Shown here piece after piece: positions 52,046-60,731 of a stretch of 64,000 bases of DNA. This stretch comes from Mycobacterium lentiflavum. GTDB taxonomy: Bacteria; Actinomycetota; Actinomycetes; Mycobacteriales; Mycobacteriaceae. Numbering within the stretch: the first letter of the stretch is position 1; each line of letters begins with the position of its first letter. A program made the translations under genes and the position numbers. The notes beneath the pieces were generated by a model, which saw only the letters and a list, made by a program, of their open reading frames with translations, made no database searches and had not been told where the DNA came from. The stretch is taken from positions 558,001 to 622,000 of the forward strand of contig NZ_CP092423.2 of the NCBI RefSeq assembly GCF_022374895.2. The letters are read 5' to 3'.

Positions 52046-55006
52046 ATGGACCGGCTGATCCAATACATCATGGATTTGTTTGGCAACCCGGACGCGGCCC
52101 GCGCTTTCGTCGCCGGCCCCGGGCAGGCCATGACCGACGCGGGCTTAGTCAACGTGGCTCCGGAGCAGTTCTCTTCCGCGGTGGCCAGCGCTCTCCCGGG
52201 CGTGCCCCTCGGTGCGGGCGACCCGATCGGTGGGTTGCAGCAGGTGCTGACCGACCAGTACGGCTTTGCCCCAAGTTATGACGGCTATGGCTACGACCAA
52301 GGTTATGGCGGCTACGACCCGGGCTACGGATACGGCCCCGTCGGCCTTGTCGGCGAAGTTGCCCAGGACGCGGGCGCCCTGGTGGGCGACGCGATTGCCC
52401 CGGTTGCCGACGGCGCCGGCGCCGTTCTCGGCCTGGGCAGCGCGATCGTCGGAAACGTGGGCGGCGGACTACTCGGCGCTGTCGACGCCGGACTCTACGG
52501 CGGCGCGTACGGCGGGTTCGGCCTGCAGCCTGGTTGGGGTTTTGGTCCCGGCACCGGCGGGTTTGGTCCCGGCTTCGGACCTGGCTGGGGCGAGCCCGGC
52601 TGGGGACATGGCTGGGGCGACGGGCGGCCCGGCTGGGGACATGGTTGGGGTGACGGGCGACCCGGCTGGGGACATGGTTGGGGCGACCGGCCCGGTTGGG
52701 GACATGGTTGGGGTGACGACCGACCTGGCTGGGGACATGGTTGGGGCGACGGGCGGCCCGGTTGGGGACATGGCTGGGGTGACCGGCCCGGCTTCGGCGA
52801 ATTCGGCCATGGCACCGGCTTCGGTACCGGCTTCGGCGGCGAGTTTGGTCTGGGCGTTGGGATCAACGCCGGCCTGGGTCTTGGAGGTGGCTTTGGCGGA
52901 CACACGGGCCTTGGTCTCGGCGGCGGCGGCCTGACGGGCATCGGTTTGGGTGCACAGACCGGATTCGGCGGCCGCGCAGGACTTGGTCTCGGCGGCGAGA
53001 GTGGCCTTGGCCTCGGTGGCGGCTTTGGCGGACATACCGGTTTCGGTCTGGCCAGTGAGGTCGGCCTGGGTGGTCGCACCGGCATCGGCGTCGGTGGTGA
53101 GAGCGGCTTTGGTGGCCACGCTGGTTTCGGTGAGGGTGTTGGGCTGCGGGCCGGCGGTGGACTTGAGGGTGGCGCTGGGTTCGGTGGCGGCGCTGGTCTT
53201 GGTGGTGAGAGCGGTCTTGGTGGCCACGCTGGTTTCGGTGAGGGTGTTGGGCTGCGGGCCGGCGGTGGACTTGAGGGTGGCGCTGGGTTCGGTGGCGGCG
53301 CTGGTCTTGGTGGTGAGGCTGGTCTTGGTGGTCGCACCGCGGTCGGTGCTGGTGCTGGATTCAACGGCGGTGGCGGATTTGGCGGCGACGGCGCGGGCCA
53401 CGCGGGTGTTGGCTTGCGGGGTGAAGCCGGTGACGGGTTCGGCGCCGGTGCTGGAGTTGGCGGCCAAGCCGGTGGTGGTTTGGGCGTCGGAAGCCAGCTC
53501 GGTGGTGGCTTCGGTGCTGGTGTTGGTGCTGGTGGCCAGGCGGGTCTGGGGGGTCAGGCGGGTCTGGGGAGCCAGGCGGGCTTGGGTGCCGGTGGTCAGG
53601 CTGGCGTTGGTGGTGGCTTTGGCGGCCAAGCCGGTGGCGGTTTCGGTGCTGGTGGCCAGGCGGGTCTGGGGAGCCAGGCTGGTATGGCGAGCCAGGCGGG
53701 CTATGGTGCCGGCGGTCAAGCTGGCTTCGGCGGTCAGGCGGGTCTGGGGGGTCAGGCGGGCTTAGGTGCCGGTGGTCAGGCTGGCGTTGGTGGTGGCTTT
53801 GGCGGCCAAGCTGGTGGTGGTTTCGGCGTCGGAAGCCAGCTCGGTGGTGGCTTCGGTGCTGGTGCTGGTGCTGGTGGCCAGGCGGGTCTGGCGAGCCAGG
53901 CGGGCTTCGGTGCCGGTGGTCAGGCCGGCGGCGCGTTCGGTGCCGGCGGTGGACTGGCCGGCGCCAGCAACTTGGGCGGTCAAACTGGCTTCGGTGGTCA
54001 GGCCGCTCTCGCGAGCCAGGCCAGTTTCGGTGCCGGCAGCCAGCTGGCGGGTGCCGGCAATGCCGGCGCACTGGCCGGTGCAGGCGGTAATGCAGCCCTG
54101 GGGGTGGGCGGCAACGCAGCGCTGGGCGCGAGCGGTCAGGCGGGGTTGATCGCTAGCGAGGGCGCAGCGCTCAACGGCGCCGCCACTCCCCACGTCGCCG
54201 GCCCGCTTGGGGGTGTCGGGGTCGGCGGTCAAGGCGGTGCCACCGCGGCCGGTGGCGCTGGCCTTGGTATCGGCGGCGCCCGCAGCACCGGCTCGTTGAG
54301 CGGCGAGGGCGGGCTGGGAGGCCACGCCTCACCGCAATCCGCGGCTGTCGCCGGCGGCGCCGGCTTGGGCAGTCACGCTGAAGTCGGCGGGACCGGCGGC
54401 GCAGGTCTAGGCGGCCACGCCGGAGCTAACGGTGCCGCGGGGGCCGGCGTCGGTGGTGGCTTTCCGTCCGGCGGAGCCGGCGGCGGTGTCAACGCGGGTG
54501 CCGGCGCCGGAGCACACGGCGGCATCCTCGGCCAGGAGGGCGCGACGCTCGGCGGCGGTGTTGCCGGCGGTGGCGGCGTCGGCGCTCACGGCCCGGCCGG
54601 GCCTGCTGGACAGGCCCCGGTAATCCAGGGCGGCGGCGGTGCCGGAGGCGGTGTCGGCGGACACGCGACGCCGCCGTCGAACCCCGGCTCGGTCTTCCAG
54701 GGTGGAGGCTCGGGCGGTGCCGGCGGCCACGGCAGTGCGGGCGGACCGGTGATCCATGAGCCGGCGCAGCAGGCCCCGGTGCAGCACTCGCCGGCGCCGG
54801 TCCAGCATGCGCCGATCGAGCATTCACCTGCCCCGGTCCAGCATTCGCCGGCCCCGGTGCAGCATTCGCCGGCTCCGGTCGAGCACGCTCCGGCGCCGCA
54901 CAGCCCGTCGGTGTTCGAAGGCACTCCGCACGCTCCGGCTCCGGTGCACGCTCCCGCGCCGGAACCGCACCCGTCGCCGTCGCACGTCGGCGGCCCGCAC
55001 GGGTAA
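52046..55006 (+). CDS. iniB: IniB, giant Gly-rich variant
   Basis: The protein has 986 residues, about twice the roughly 479 I recall for M. tuberculosis IniB. The N-terminal 60 residues are the IniB domain shared with Rv0340. A Gly/Tyr segment follows (YGYDQGYGGYDPGYGYG), then an Ala/Gly/Val-rich stretch (VGDAIAPVADGAGAVLG). Next come seven GWGHGWGD(G)RP units (about 182-250). A very long Gly-rich region follows with GGQAGLG, GFGEGVGLRAGG and AGGQAGVGGGFG repeats, and the protein ends Pro/His-rich (PAPVQHSPAPVEHAPA). There is no Cys and no signal peptide of standard form. The gene is the first of iniBAC, induced by isoniazid and ethambutol in M. tuberculosis. GGAGGGG precedes ATG 52046. Confidence 0.9.
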   Translation: MDRLIQYIMDLFGNPDAARAFVAGPGQAMTDAGLVNVAPEQFSSAVASALPGVPLGAGDPIGGLQQVLTDQYGFAPSYDGYGYDQGYGGYDPGYGYGPVGLVGEVAQDAGALVGDAIAPVADGAGAVLGLGSAIVGNVGGGLLGAVDAGLYGGAYGGFGLQPGWGFGPGTGGFGPGFGPGWGEPGWGHGWGDGRPGWGHGWGDGRPGWGHGWGDRPGWGHGWGDDRPGWGHGWGDGRPGWGHGWGDRPGFGEFGHGTGFGTGFGGEFGLGVGINAGLGLGGGFGGHTGLGLGGGGLTGIGLGAQTGFGGRAGLGLGGESGLGLGGGFGGHTGFGLASEVGLGGRTGIGVGGESGFGGHAGFGEGVGLRAGGGLEGGAGFGGGAGLGGESGLGGHAGFGEGVGLRAGGGLEGGAGFGGGAGLGGEAGLGGRTAVGAGAGFNGGGGFGGDGAGHAGVGLRGEAGDGFGAGAGVGGQAGGGLGVGSQLGGGFGAGVGAGGQAGLGGQAGLGSQAGLGAGGQAGVGGGFGGQAGGGFGAGGQAGLGSQAGMASQAGYGAGGQAGFGGQAGLGGQAGLGAGGQAGVGGGFGGQAGGGFGVGSQLGGGFGAGAGAGGQAGLASQAGFGAGGQAGGAFGAGGGLAGASNLGGQTGFGGQAALASQASFGAGSQLAGAGNAGALAGAGGNAALGVGGNAALGASGQAGLIASEGAALNGAATPHVAGPLGGVGVGGQGGATAAGGAGLGIGGARSTGSLSGEGGLGGHASPQSAAVAGGAGLGSHAEVGGTGGAGLGGHAGANGAAGAGVGGGFPSGGAGGGVNAGAGAGAHGGILGQEGATLGGGVAGGGGVGAHGPAGPAGQAPVIQGGGGAGGGVGGHATPPSNPGSVFQGGGSGGAGGHGSAGGPVIHEPAQQAPVQHSPAPVQHAPIEHSPAPVQHSPAPVQHSPAPVEHAPAPHSPSVFEGTPHAPAPVHAPAPEPHPSPSHVGGPHG
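52591..52793 (+). repeat. Array of GWGHGWGD-encoding repeats in iniB
   Basis: About seven 30-33-base units of the type GGCTGGGGACATGGTTGGGG encode PGWGHGWGDGR. They vary by presence of a GGG or GAC codon. Trp and His alternate regularly, which is unusual for IniB. It is a minisatellite-like coding array. Confidence 0.85.
53111..53326 (+). repeat. 108-base direct duplication in iniB
   Basis: Two adjacent 108-base units (53111-53218 and 53219-53326) are nearly identical and encode FGEGVGLRAGGGLEGGAGFG within a 36-residue unit. The near identity, including synonymous positions, points to a recent duplication. Further degenerate repeats (GGQAGLG, GSQLGGGFGAG) extend to about 53940. Confidence 0.9.
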
Positions 55007-55021
55007 CGCGTGGACGCAGCA

Positions 55022-55053
55022 AATCGGCGGGGATCTTTTGATCCCCGCCGATT
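55022..55053 (+). terminator. Strong hairpin between iniB and iniA
   Basis: A perfect 14-base stem, AATCGGCGGGGATC (55022-55035) with its complement (55040-55053), has a TTTT loop. It starts 16 bases after the iniB stop and ends 23 bases before the iniA ATG. There is no T-tract after the stem, so it may be a partial terminator, a processing site or an mRNA 3'-end stabiliser for iniB that sets iniB to iniA ratios. Confidence 0.7.
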
Positions 55054-55075
55054 CGCGCGCATACCGTAAGCACTG

Positions 55076-56941
55076 ATGCGAGAAAGTGGGGGAACCGCGG
55101 TGACTCAAGCCAGTGATCCGAGGCGCGTCAGCGTGATCGTCGAGTTGATCGACCACACCATCGCAATCGCCGAACTCAACGACCGCAATGACCTCAAGCA
55201 GCGGCTGGTGCGCGCCCGCGAGCGCATCACCGACCCGCAGATCCGGGTGGTCATCGCGGGGCAACTCAAGCAGGGCAAGAGTCAGCTGCTCAACTCGTTG
55301 CTCAACCTGCCGGTGGCGCGCGTCGGCGACGACGAGGCCACCGTCGTGATCACCGTCGTCAGCCACGGCGACCCGCCGTCGGCCCGGCTGATCGTCGCCG
55401 CGGGCCCCAACGGCGAGCCCGTACCCGTCGACATCCCGGTCGACGACATCAGCACCGATCTGCGACGAGCGCCGCAAGCCGGCAACCGGGAAGTGCTGCG
55501 CATCGAGATCGGTGCCCCCAGCCCGCTGCTGCAGGGGGGCTTGGCCTTCATCGACACCCCGGGGGTGGGTGGCCATGGGCAGCCGCACTTGTCGGCGACG
55601 CTCGGACTGCTGCCCAACGCGGACGCACTGATCATGGTCAGCGACACCAGCCAGGAATTGACCGAACCCGAGATGTGGTTCATCCGGCAGGCGCACCGGA
55701 TCTGCCCGGTCGCCGTATTGGCGGCCACCAAGACCGACCTTTATCCGCACTGGCGCGACATCGTCGACGCCAACACCGCGCACTTGCAGCGCGCCGGTGT
55801 ATCGATGCCAATCCTGCCGGTCTCGTCGCTGCTGCGCAGTCACGCCGTCACATCCAATGACACCGAACTCAACGAGGAATCCAACTTCCCGGCGATCGTG
55901 AAGTTCCTCAGCGAGCGGGTGCTCTCCGGTGAGAGCGACCGGGTGCGCGACGAGGTTCTTCGCGATATCCGTTCGGCGGCAGAACAATTGACGATGGCTG
56001 CGGGCTCGGAACTCGCGGTCGTCAACGATCCGGGGCTTCGTGACCGGCTCGCCGACGACCTGGAGCGACGCAAGCGTGACGCGCTGGACGCGCTGGAACA
56101 GACCGCGCTGTGGCAGCAGGTGCTCAATGACGGCTTCACCGACCTGAGCACTGACGTCGATCACGACATGCGGGCCCGGTTCCGCGCGCTCACCGAGGAC
56201 ATCGAGCGCCAGATCGATTCGTGCGACCCGACCCGGCATTGGGCCGAAATCGGCAGCGACGTCGAGGAAGCGGTGGCCACCGCTGTCGGGGACAACTTCG
56301 TCTGGGCCTACCAACGCGCCGAGGAGCTGGCCGACGCCGTGGCGAATTCGTTCGCGGCGGCGGGGCTGGATTCAGTGCTAACGCCCGAGCTGAATCAACG
56401 CGCGATGGGCGAGGACTTCGGCCAGCTCAAGTCGGTGTCCGACCTGGAGTCCAAGCCGGCGGGCAAGGGTCAGAAGATGGTGAGCGGACTGCGTGGTTCC
56501 TATGGCGGCGTGGTGATGATCGGCATGTTGTCCTCGGTGGCGGGGCTCGGCCTGTTCAACCCGTTGTCGGTGGGCGCCGGGCTGATCCTTGGCCGCATGG
56601 CCTACAAGGAGGACAAGGAAAACCGGCTGCTGCGGGCGCGTGCCGAGGCCAAGACGAATGTGCGGCGCTTCGTCGACGACGTCTCGTTCGTGGTGGGCAA
56701 GGAATCTCGCGACAGGCTCAAGATCATCCACCGCACGCTGCGCGACCATTACCGCGACATCGCCAATGAGATCTCCCGTTCGCTTAACGAATCGCTGCAG
56801 TCCACCATCGCCGCGGCGCATGTGGAAGAAGCCGAACGCGACGCCAAGATCCGGGAACTCGAGCGGCAGTTGAATATCCTGAACCAGGTCATCGACAATG
56901 TGGACAAACTAACGCCACAGGTGACCGTAGGACGGGTGTGA
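55076..56941 (+). CDS. iniA: IniA, dynamin-like GTPase
   Basis: The protein has 621 residues (Mtb homologue about 640). It is a bacterial dynamin-like GTPase: P-loop AGQLKQGKSQLLNSL (G62-x4-G67-K68-S69), switch regions DDEATVVITVV and FIDTPGVGGHGQ, and the TKTD base-specificity motif. A helical stalk with a membrane-interacting hydrophobic segment (GVVMIGMLSSVAGLGLFNPL, about 478-498) and a C-terminal coiled coil follow. It is reported to deform membranes and protect against cell-wall drugs. ATG 55076 is the frame start; GTG 55100 (MTQASDPRRV) is an attractive alternative because it aligns with the conserved part and has GGGGGA upstream. It overlaps iniC by 4 bases (GTGA). Confidence 0.95.
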   Translation: MRESGGTAVTQASDPRRVSVIVELIDHTIAIAELNDRNDLKQRLVRARERITDPQIRVVIAGQLKQGKSQLLNSLLNLPVARVGDDEATVVITVVSHGDPPSARLIVAAGPNGEPVPVDIPVDDISTDLRRAPQAGNREVLRIEIGAPSPLLQGGLAFIDTPGVGGHGQPHLSATLGLLPNADALIMVSDTSQELTEPEMWFIRQAHRICPVAVLAATKTDLYPHWRDIVDANTAHLQRAGVSMPILPVSSLLRSHAVTSNDTELNEESNFPAIVKFLSERVLSGESDRVRDEVLRDIRSAAEQLTMAAGSELAVVNDPGLRDRLADDLERRKRDALDALEQTALWQQVLNDGFTDLSTDVDHDMRARFRALTEDIERQIDSCDPTRHWAEIGSDVEEAVATAVGDNFVWAYQRAEELADAVANSFAAAGLDSVLTPELNQRAMGEDFGQLKSVSDLESKPAGKGQKMVSGLRGSYGGVVMIGMLSSVAGLGLFNPLSVGAGLILGRMAYKEDKENRLLRARAEAKTNVRRFVDDVSFVVGKESRDRLKIIHRTLRDHYRDIANEISRSLNESLQSTIAAAHVEEAERDAKIRELERQLNILNQVIDNVDKLTPQVTVGRV

Positions 56942-58437
56942 GCACTAGCGATCGAGTCCGTGCGATTTTGGGCGGGACCGTCCAGGCCTACCGTGGTGAG
57001 CCCGCGTTCCGGAACCGGCCCGAAGTTTTCTACGAACTGGACCGCATCGGCGCGCGGCTGAACGAGCCGATTCGCATCGCCCTGGCCGGCACGCTCAAGG
57101 CCGGAAAGTCCACTCTGCTCAACGCTTTGGTGGGCCAAGACATCGCCCCGACCGACGCCACCGAGGCCACCCGTATCGTGACCTGGTTCCGGCACGGCCC
57201 TACCCCGAAGGTTACCGCAAACCATTGGGGTGGAAGGCATTCCAATGTGCCGATCAACCACAGCGCCGGGCTGACGTTCGACTTCCGGACACTCAACCCG
57301 GCCGACGTGGCCGATCTGGATGTCGAGTGGCCCGCCGAAGAGCTGGTCGAGACCACGATCATCGACACCCCGGGAACGTCGTCGCTGACGCGTGAGGCCT
57401 CCGATCGCACACTGAGGTTGCTGGTGCCCCCCGACGGGGTGCCGCGGGTCGACGCCGTGGTCTTCTTGCTGCGCACCCTCAACGCCGCAGATATCGCCCT
57501 GCTCAAGCAGATTGGGCAACTCGTCGGCGGATCCGCGGGCGCGCTGGGCATCATCGGTGTGGCGTCGCGGGCCGACGAGATCGGCGCGGGCCGCATCGAC
57601 GCGATGCTCTCGGCCGCCGACGTCGCGCAGCGGTTCACCAAGGAGATGAACGAGACCGGCATCTGCCAAGCCGTGGTGCCGGTCTCGGGGCTGTTGGCGC
57701 TGACCGCGCGCACGCTACGGCAAAGCGAGTTCATCGCCCTGCAGAAGCTGGCCGCGGCCGACAAGACCGAACTCAGTAAGGCCATGCTCAGCGTGGACCG
57801 TTTCGTTCGTGTCGAGAGCCCGCTGCCCGTCGACGCGGCGACCCGTGCCCAATTGCTGGACCGGTTCGGCATGTTCGGACTGCGGATTTCCCTCGCGGTG
57901 TTGGCTACCGGTGTCGCCGACGCGGTGGGGCTGGCCGACGAATTGCTGGAGCGCAGTGGGCTGGTGGCGCTGCGTGAGGTCATCGATCAGCAATTCGCGC
58001 AACGCGCCGACATGCTCAAGGCACACACCGCGCTGGTGTCGTTGCGCCGGTTCGTAGAGGCGTTCCCGATCGTCGCGACGCCCTACGTCATCGCCGACAT
58101 CGACCCGCTACTGGCCGACACGCACGCATTCGAAGAGCTTCGGCTGCTCAGCCAATTATCCTCTCGTCCAACATCTTTGAATGACGAAGAGCTGGCGTCG
58201 CTGCGCCGGATCATCGGCGGATCGGGCACCCGCCCGGCCAGCCGGCTAGGCCTGGACCCCGAGAACAAAAACCCCGGCGAGGGGCCACGGGCGGCGTTCG
58301 CCGCGGCGCAGCGCTGGCGCCGCCGGGCCGAGCATCCGCTCAACGACCCATTCACCACCAGGGCGTGCCGCGCCGCGGTGCGCAGCGCCGAGGCGATGGT
58401 CGCCGACTTCCACGGCGCCAACATCGCGCCTCAGTAG
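56938..58437 (+). CDS. iniC: IniC, dynamin-like GTPase partner
   Basis: A 499-residue dynamin-like GTPase: P-loop ALAGTLKAGKSTLLNALVG (G51-x4-G56-K57-S58), Thr of switch I in APTDATEATRIVT, and IIDTPGTSSLTREA. The stalk is shorter than in IniA and I see no strong membrane paddle. It probably forms a two-protein dynamin system with IniA. The GTG start overlaps the IniA stop by 4 bases, so translation is coupled. Its stop region overlaps the convergent Hsp70-like gene by 7 bases. Confidence 0.95.
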   Translation: MSTSDRVRAILGGTVQAYRGEPAFRNRPEVFYELDRIGARLNEPIRIALAGTLKAGKSTLLNALVGQDIAPTDATEATRIVTWFRHGPTPKVTANHWGGRHSNVPINHSAGLTFDFRTLNPADVADLDVEWPAEELVETTIIDTPGTSSLTREASDRTLRLLVPPDGVPRVDAVVFLLRTLNAADIALLKQIGQLVGGSAGALGIIGVASRADEIGAGRIDAMLSAADVAQRFTKEMNETGICQAVVPVSGLLALTARTLRQSEFIALQKLAAADKTELSKAMLSVDRFVRVESPLPVDAATRAQLLDRFGMFGLRISLAVLATGVADAVGLADELLERSGLVALREVIDQQFAQRADMLKAHTALVSLRRFVEAFPIVATPYVIADIDPLLADTHAFEELRLLSQLSSRPTSLNDEELASLRRIIGGSGTRPASRLGLDPENKNPGEGPRAAFAAAQRWRRRAEHPLNDPFTTRACRAAVRSAEAMVADFHGANIAPQ

Positions 58438-60071
58438 CGCCGCCACGGCCAGTGCGGCCGCTCCCGTTCGGTCGGCAGCGGCGGCGGAACGGTCGTGGTT
58501 GGCGGTGGGACCGTCGTCGTGGGCGGCGGCTGATAGGTCGTGGTGGGCGGCGGCTGATATGTCGTCGTGGGCACCTCGGTGGTGGTCGGGGTCGTCGACG
58601 GCGGCGGTGGTGGCGGCGCGGTCACCGTCTCGGTCGACTCGGTCACGGTCACCGTTTGCTCGGGCGGCGGGGCGGTCGGCTGGGTCGGCGTCGGGGTCTG
58701 CACCGGGCGGGGGCTCTCCTCGCCGAGGGTCAACGCCAGGATCACGGCAACGAGTATGGCCATGGCCGCGGCGGCCAGGCTCAAGACGATGGCGGTGCGC
58801 TTGTACCATACCGGCGGCGGAGCACCGTAAGGTTCTTCGTCATCGAAATCCATTGCGTCCCGGACATATTGGCCACTATGCTCGGGCCCGGTGTAGGGGA
58901 CGGGATCTTCCTCGTCGTCATCCTCCGACCAGGCCAGGGGACGCTCTTCTTCGATCCGGGCGTTTGGCATGACTTGGGTCATGTCGGCCGGCGCCGCGGC
59001 GGCCAATTGCGTCGGGGTCTCGACGACTGGGCTCGGCACCGCGCCCGGCACGGGGTGCTGCTGACCGAAGCTGGCCGCGCCGAGGGCGGCGGTGAGGGCG
59101 GGGCGCGGTGCGGTGCGGATCGGCACCCCGAGACGTTCGGACAGCCGGGTGGCCAGCAGTGGGATGGCGGCCCCGCCGCCGACGGTGGCCACGGCGGCCA
59201 GGCGTTCGGTCGGAATCTCGTTGCGCTGCAGCATGTTTTCGATGCCGGTGATGAAATCGTTCAGCGGCCCGGCGATCAGCTCCTCGAATTCGTTGCGGGA
59301 CAACTCGATATCCTCGCCGGTTACGGCAGGGACCGTGGTGACAGTCGCTGTCGACAGCTGCTCCTTGGCAGCGCGGTACTGATCGAGCAGGCGGGCCAGC
59401 GATCCCATCCGTGTCGTGCTGGCCAGCCCGCCGGAGGTGTCGCTCGGGGCGCGGTCCCGCATGTGATCGAGGATCAGTTGGTCGATCCCGTCGCCGGAGA
59501 ATTCGGAGTACCGCATCGACGGCCCGATCTGGGCAAAGTCCGACCCGGCGTCGCTCAGCGTCACGGTGGTGCCGCTGGCGCCGAAGTCGCACAACGCGAC
59601 GATGCCCTCGGTGGGGAAGTCAGGTTCGGCCCGCAGCGCGGTGAGCGCGGCGGTGGCATCGGAGATCAGCGCCGGCGGTACGCCGCCCGGCGCCAGGCCC
59701 GGTTGGGCGAAGAATTCCTCACGCAGTGCCGTGGACTGCTCCGGCGACCAGTACGCGGGTATCGCGATCGTGACCGGTGTTCCGTAGTCGACGGTCCGGG
59801 CCATCGCCTCGAGCGCTTCGACCGTCAGGGCGTCGCCCAGGTACTTCGTCCCATCGGCTGCCACCAGCGGAGTGCGGTCCCCGACCCGTTCGACGAATCC
59901 CCGCATCACCAGGCCGGCTTCGGCCGCATCTGGACGTTCCTCCGGCAGGCCGACTTCTGATGCCCGCTGGTCAAACAGGGTGAGCACGGAGCTGCGAGTC
60001 ACCGCATCGCCACCCGCACGGGCGGCGACCAGATTGGCCGTCCCGATGGACAACCCGAGCGACTCGGACAT
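58431..60071 (-). CDS. Membrane-anchored Hsp70/actin-fold protein with Pro/Thr-rich tail, second copy
   Basis: A 546-residue homologue of the 3780-5729 protein. LGLSIGTANLVAARAGGDAV (phosphate-1), IVALCDFGASGTTVTLSDAG (phosphate-2) and AVATVGGGAAIPLLATRLSE (adenosine) are present. A transmembrane helix (TAIVLSLAAAAMAILVAVIL, about 425-445) follows an acidic juxtamembrane stretch (EDDDEEDPVPY). The tail is Thr/Pro-rich with YQPPPTTT repeats and ends HWPWRRY. It is the last gene of a minus-strand operon after lpqJ and two small Thr/Pro membrane proteins, and it converges on iniC. I recall no such gene beside iniC in M. tuberculosis. Confidence 0.88.
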   Translation of the reverse strand: MSESLGLSIGTANLVAARAGGDAVTRSSVLTLFDQRASEVGLPEERPDAAEAGLVMRGFVERVGDRTPLVAADGTKYLGDALTVEALEAMARTVDYGTPVTIAIPAYWSPEQSTALREEFFAQPGLAPGGVPPALISDATAALTALRAEPDFPTEGIVALCDFGASGTTVTLSDAGSDFAQIGPSMRYSEFSGDGIDQLILDHMRDRAPSDTSGGLASTTRMGSLARLLDQYRAAKEQLSTATVTTVPAVTGEDIELSRNEFEELIAGPLNDFITGIENMLQRNEIPTERLAAVATVGGGAAIPLLATRLSERLGVPIRTAPRPALTAALGAASFGQQHPVPGAVPSPVVETPTQLAAAAPADMTQVMPNARIEEERPLAWSEDDDEEDPVPYTGPEHSGQYVRDAMDFDDEEPYGAPPPVWYKRTAIVLSLAAAAMAILVAVILALTLGEESPRPVQTPTPTQPTAPPPEQTVTVTESTETVTAPPPPPPSTTPTTTEVPTTTYQPPPTTTYQPPPTTTVPPPTTTVPPPLPTERERPHWPWRRY

Positions 60072-60139
60072 CTGGCGTTCCCCTGTGCTTTGGCGTAAGA
60101 GTGGCTGTGGGTTCCCGCGAGTCTAGGTGGGAGCCCATC

Positions 60140-60634
60140 TCACAGACCGGGCGGCAGCGTGATCTCGGTCGGTAGCCCGGGCAGCGCGGGCAGCGTGATC
60201 ACGGACGGCAGCTGTGGCAATGGGTACGTCTGGCCCGACGGCGTGGTCGCGGTGGTGGTGGCGGTCGACGGCAGCGTGTCCTCGGTGGACGCCGTCGGAG
60301 CGTCGGTGGGTGTGGTGACCGGCGGCGCGCTCGATTGCGGCGGAGCCACGCTGGCGGTGCTCGACGGCCGGGGCACCGTGGTGGTGGCGGTCGCGGGGGT
60401 GGGGTTGGTTACCGGCTCCTGCGGCGGGGCGCCATGTATGAGCTGGATGATGCCCCAGACGATCAGCGCGATCAGGACCGCGATGAGGACGCCCCACCCG
60501 GCCAACGCAATCGGTTTACGCCAACCGGGAATCGGGTCGTCAGGGTCGGGCTCCGTGCTGCCGTCTTCTCCGTAGTGGATGTAGACGGTCGGTTCGTCGT
60601 CGACGAAATAGTCTGCCGGCGCGTGCCTTGCCAT
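60140..60634 (-). CDS. Small bitopic membrane protein with Thr/Pro-rich tail
   Basis: The protein has 164 residues. An acidic cytosolic N-terminus (DYFVDDEPTVYIHYGEDGST) with WRKP just before the membrane leads into one helix (IALAGWGVLIAVLIALIVWG, about 55-74). The Thr/Pro/Ser-rich outer tail ends ALPGLPTEITLPPGL. ATG 60634 is preferred over the open frame to 60727. It is related in plan and helix sequence to the next gene upstream (60732-61229), and the two flank the Hsp70-like gene in the same operon. Possibly they are membrane partners of that protein. Confidence 0.75.
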   Translation of the reverse strand: MARHAPADYFVDDEPTVYIHYGEDGSTEPDPDDPIPGWRKPIALAGWGVLIAVLIALIVWGIIQLIHGAPPQEPVTNPTPATATTTVPRPSSTASVAPPQSSAPPVTTPTDAPTASTEDTLPSTATTTATTPSGQTYPLPQLPSVITLPALPGLPTEITLPPGL

Positions 60635-60731
60635 GGTCGCAGAGACTAGCGGGGCGGTGTCGGCCGAGGTGGGACCCACACGGGCAGGTTCGGATCGGCC
60701 GTCAAACGTTGACTTAATTGCAACCAACTCG

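Noticed and set aside
52590..53940. CRISPR-like repeats in iniB
   Set aside because: Units vary, are in frame with an intact coding sequence and lack unique spacers; these are coding minisatellites.
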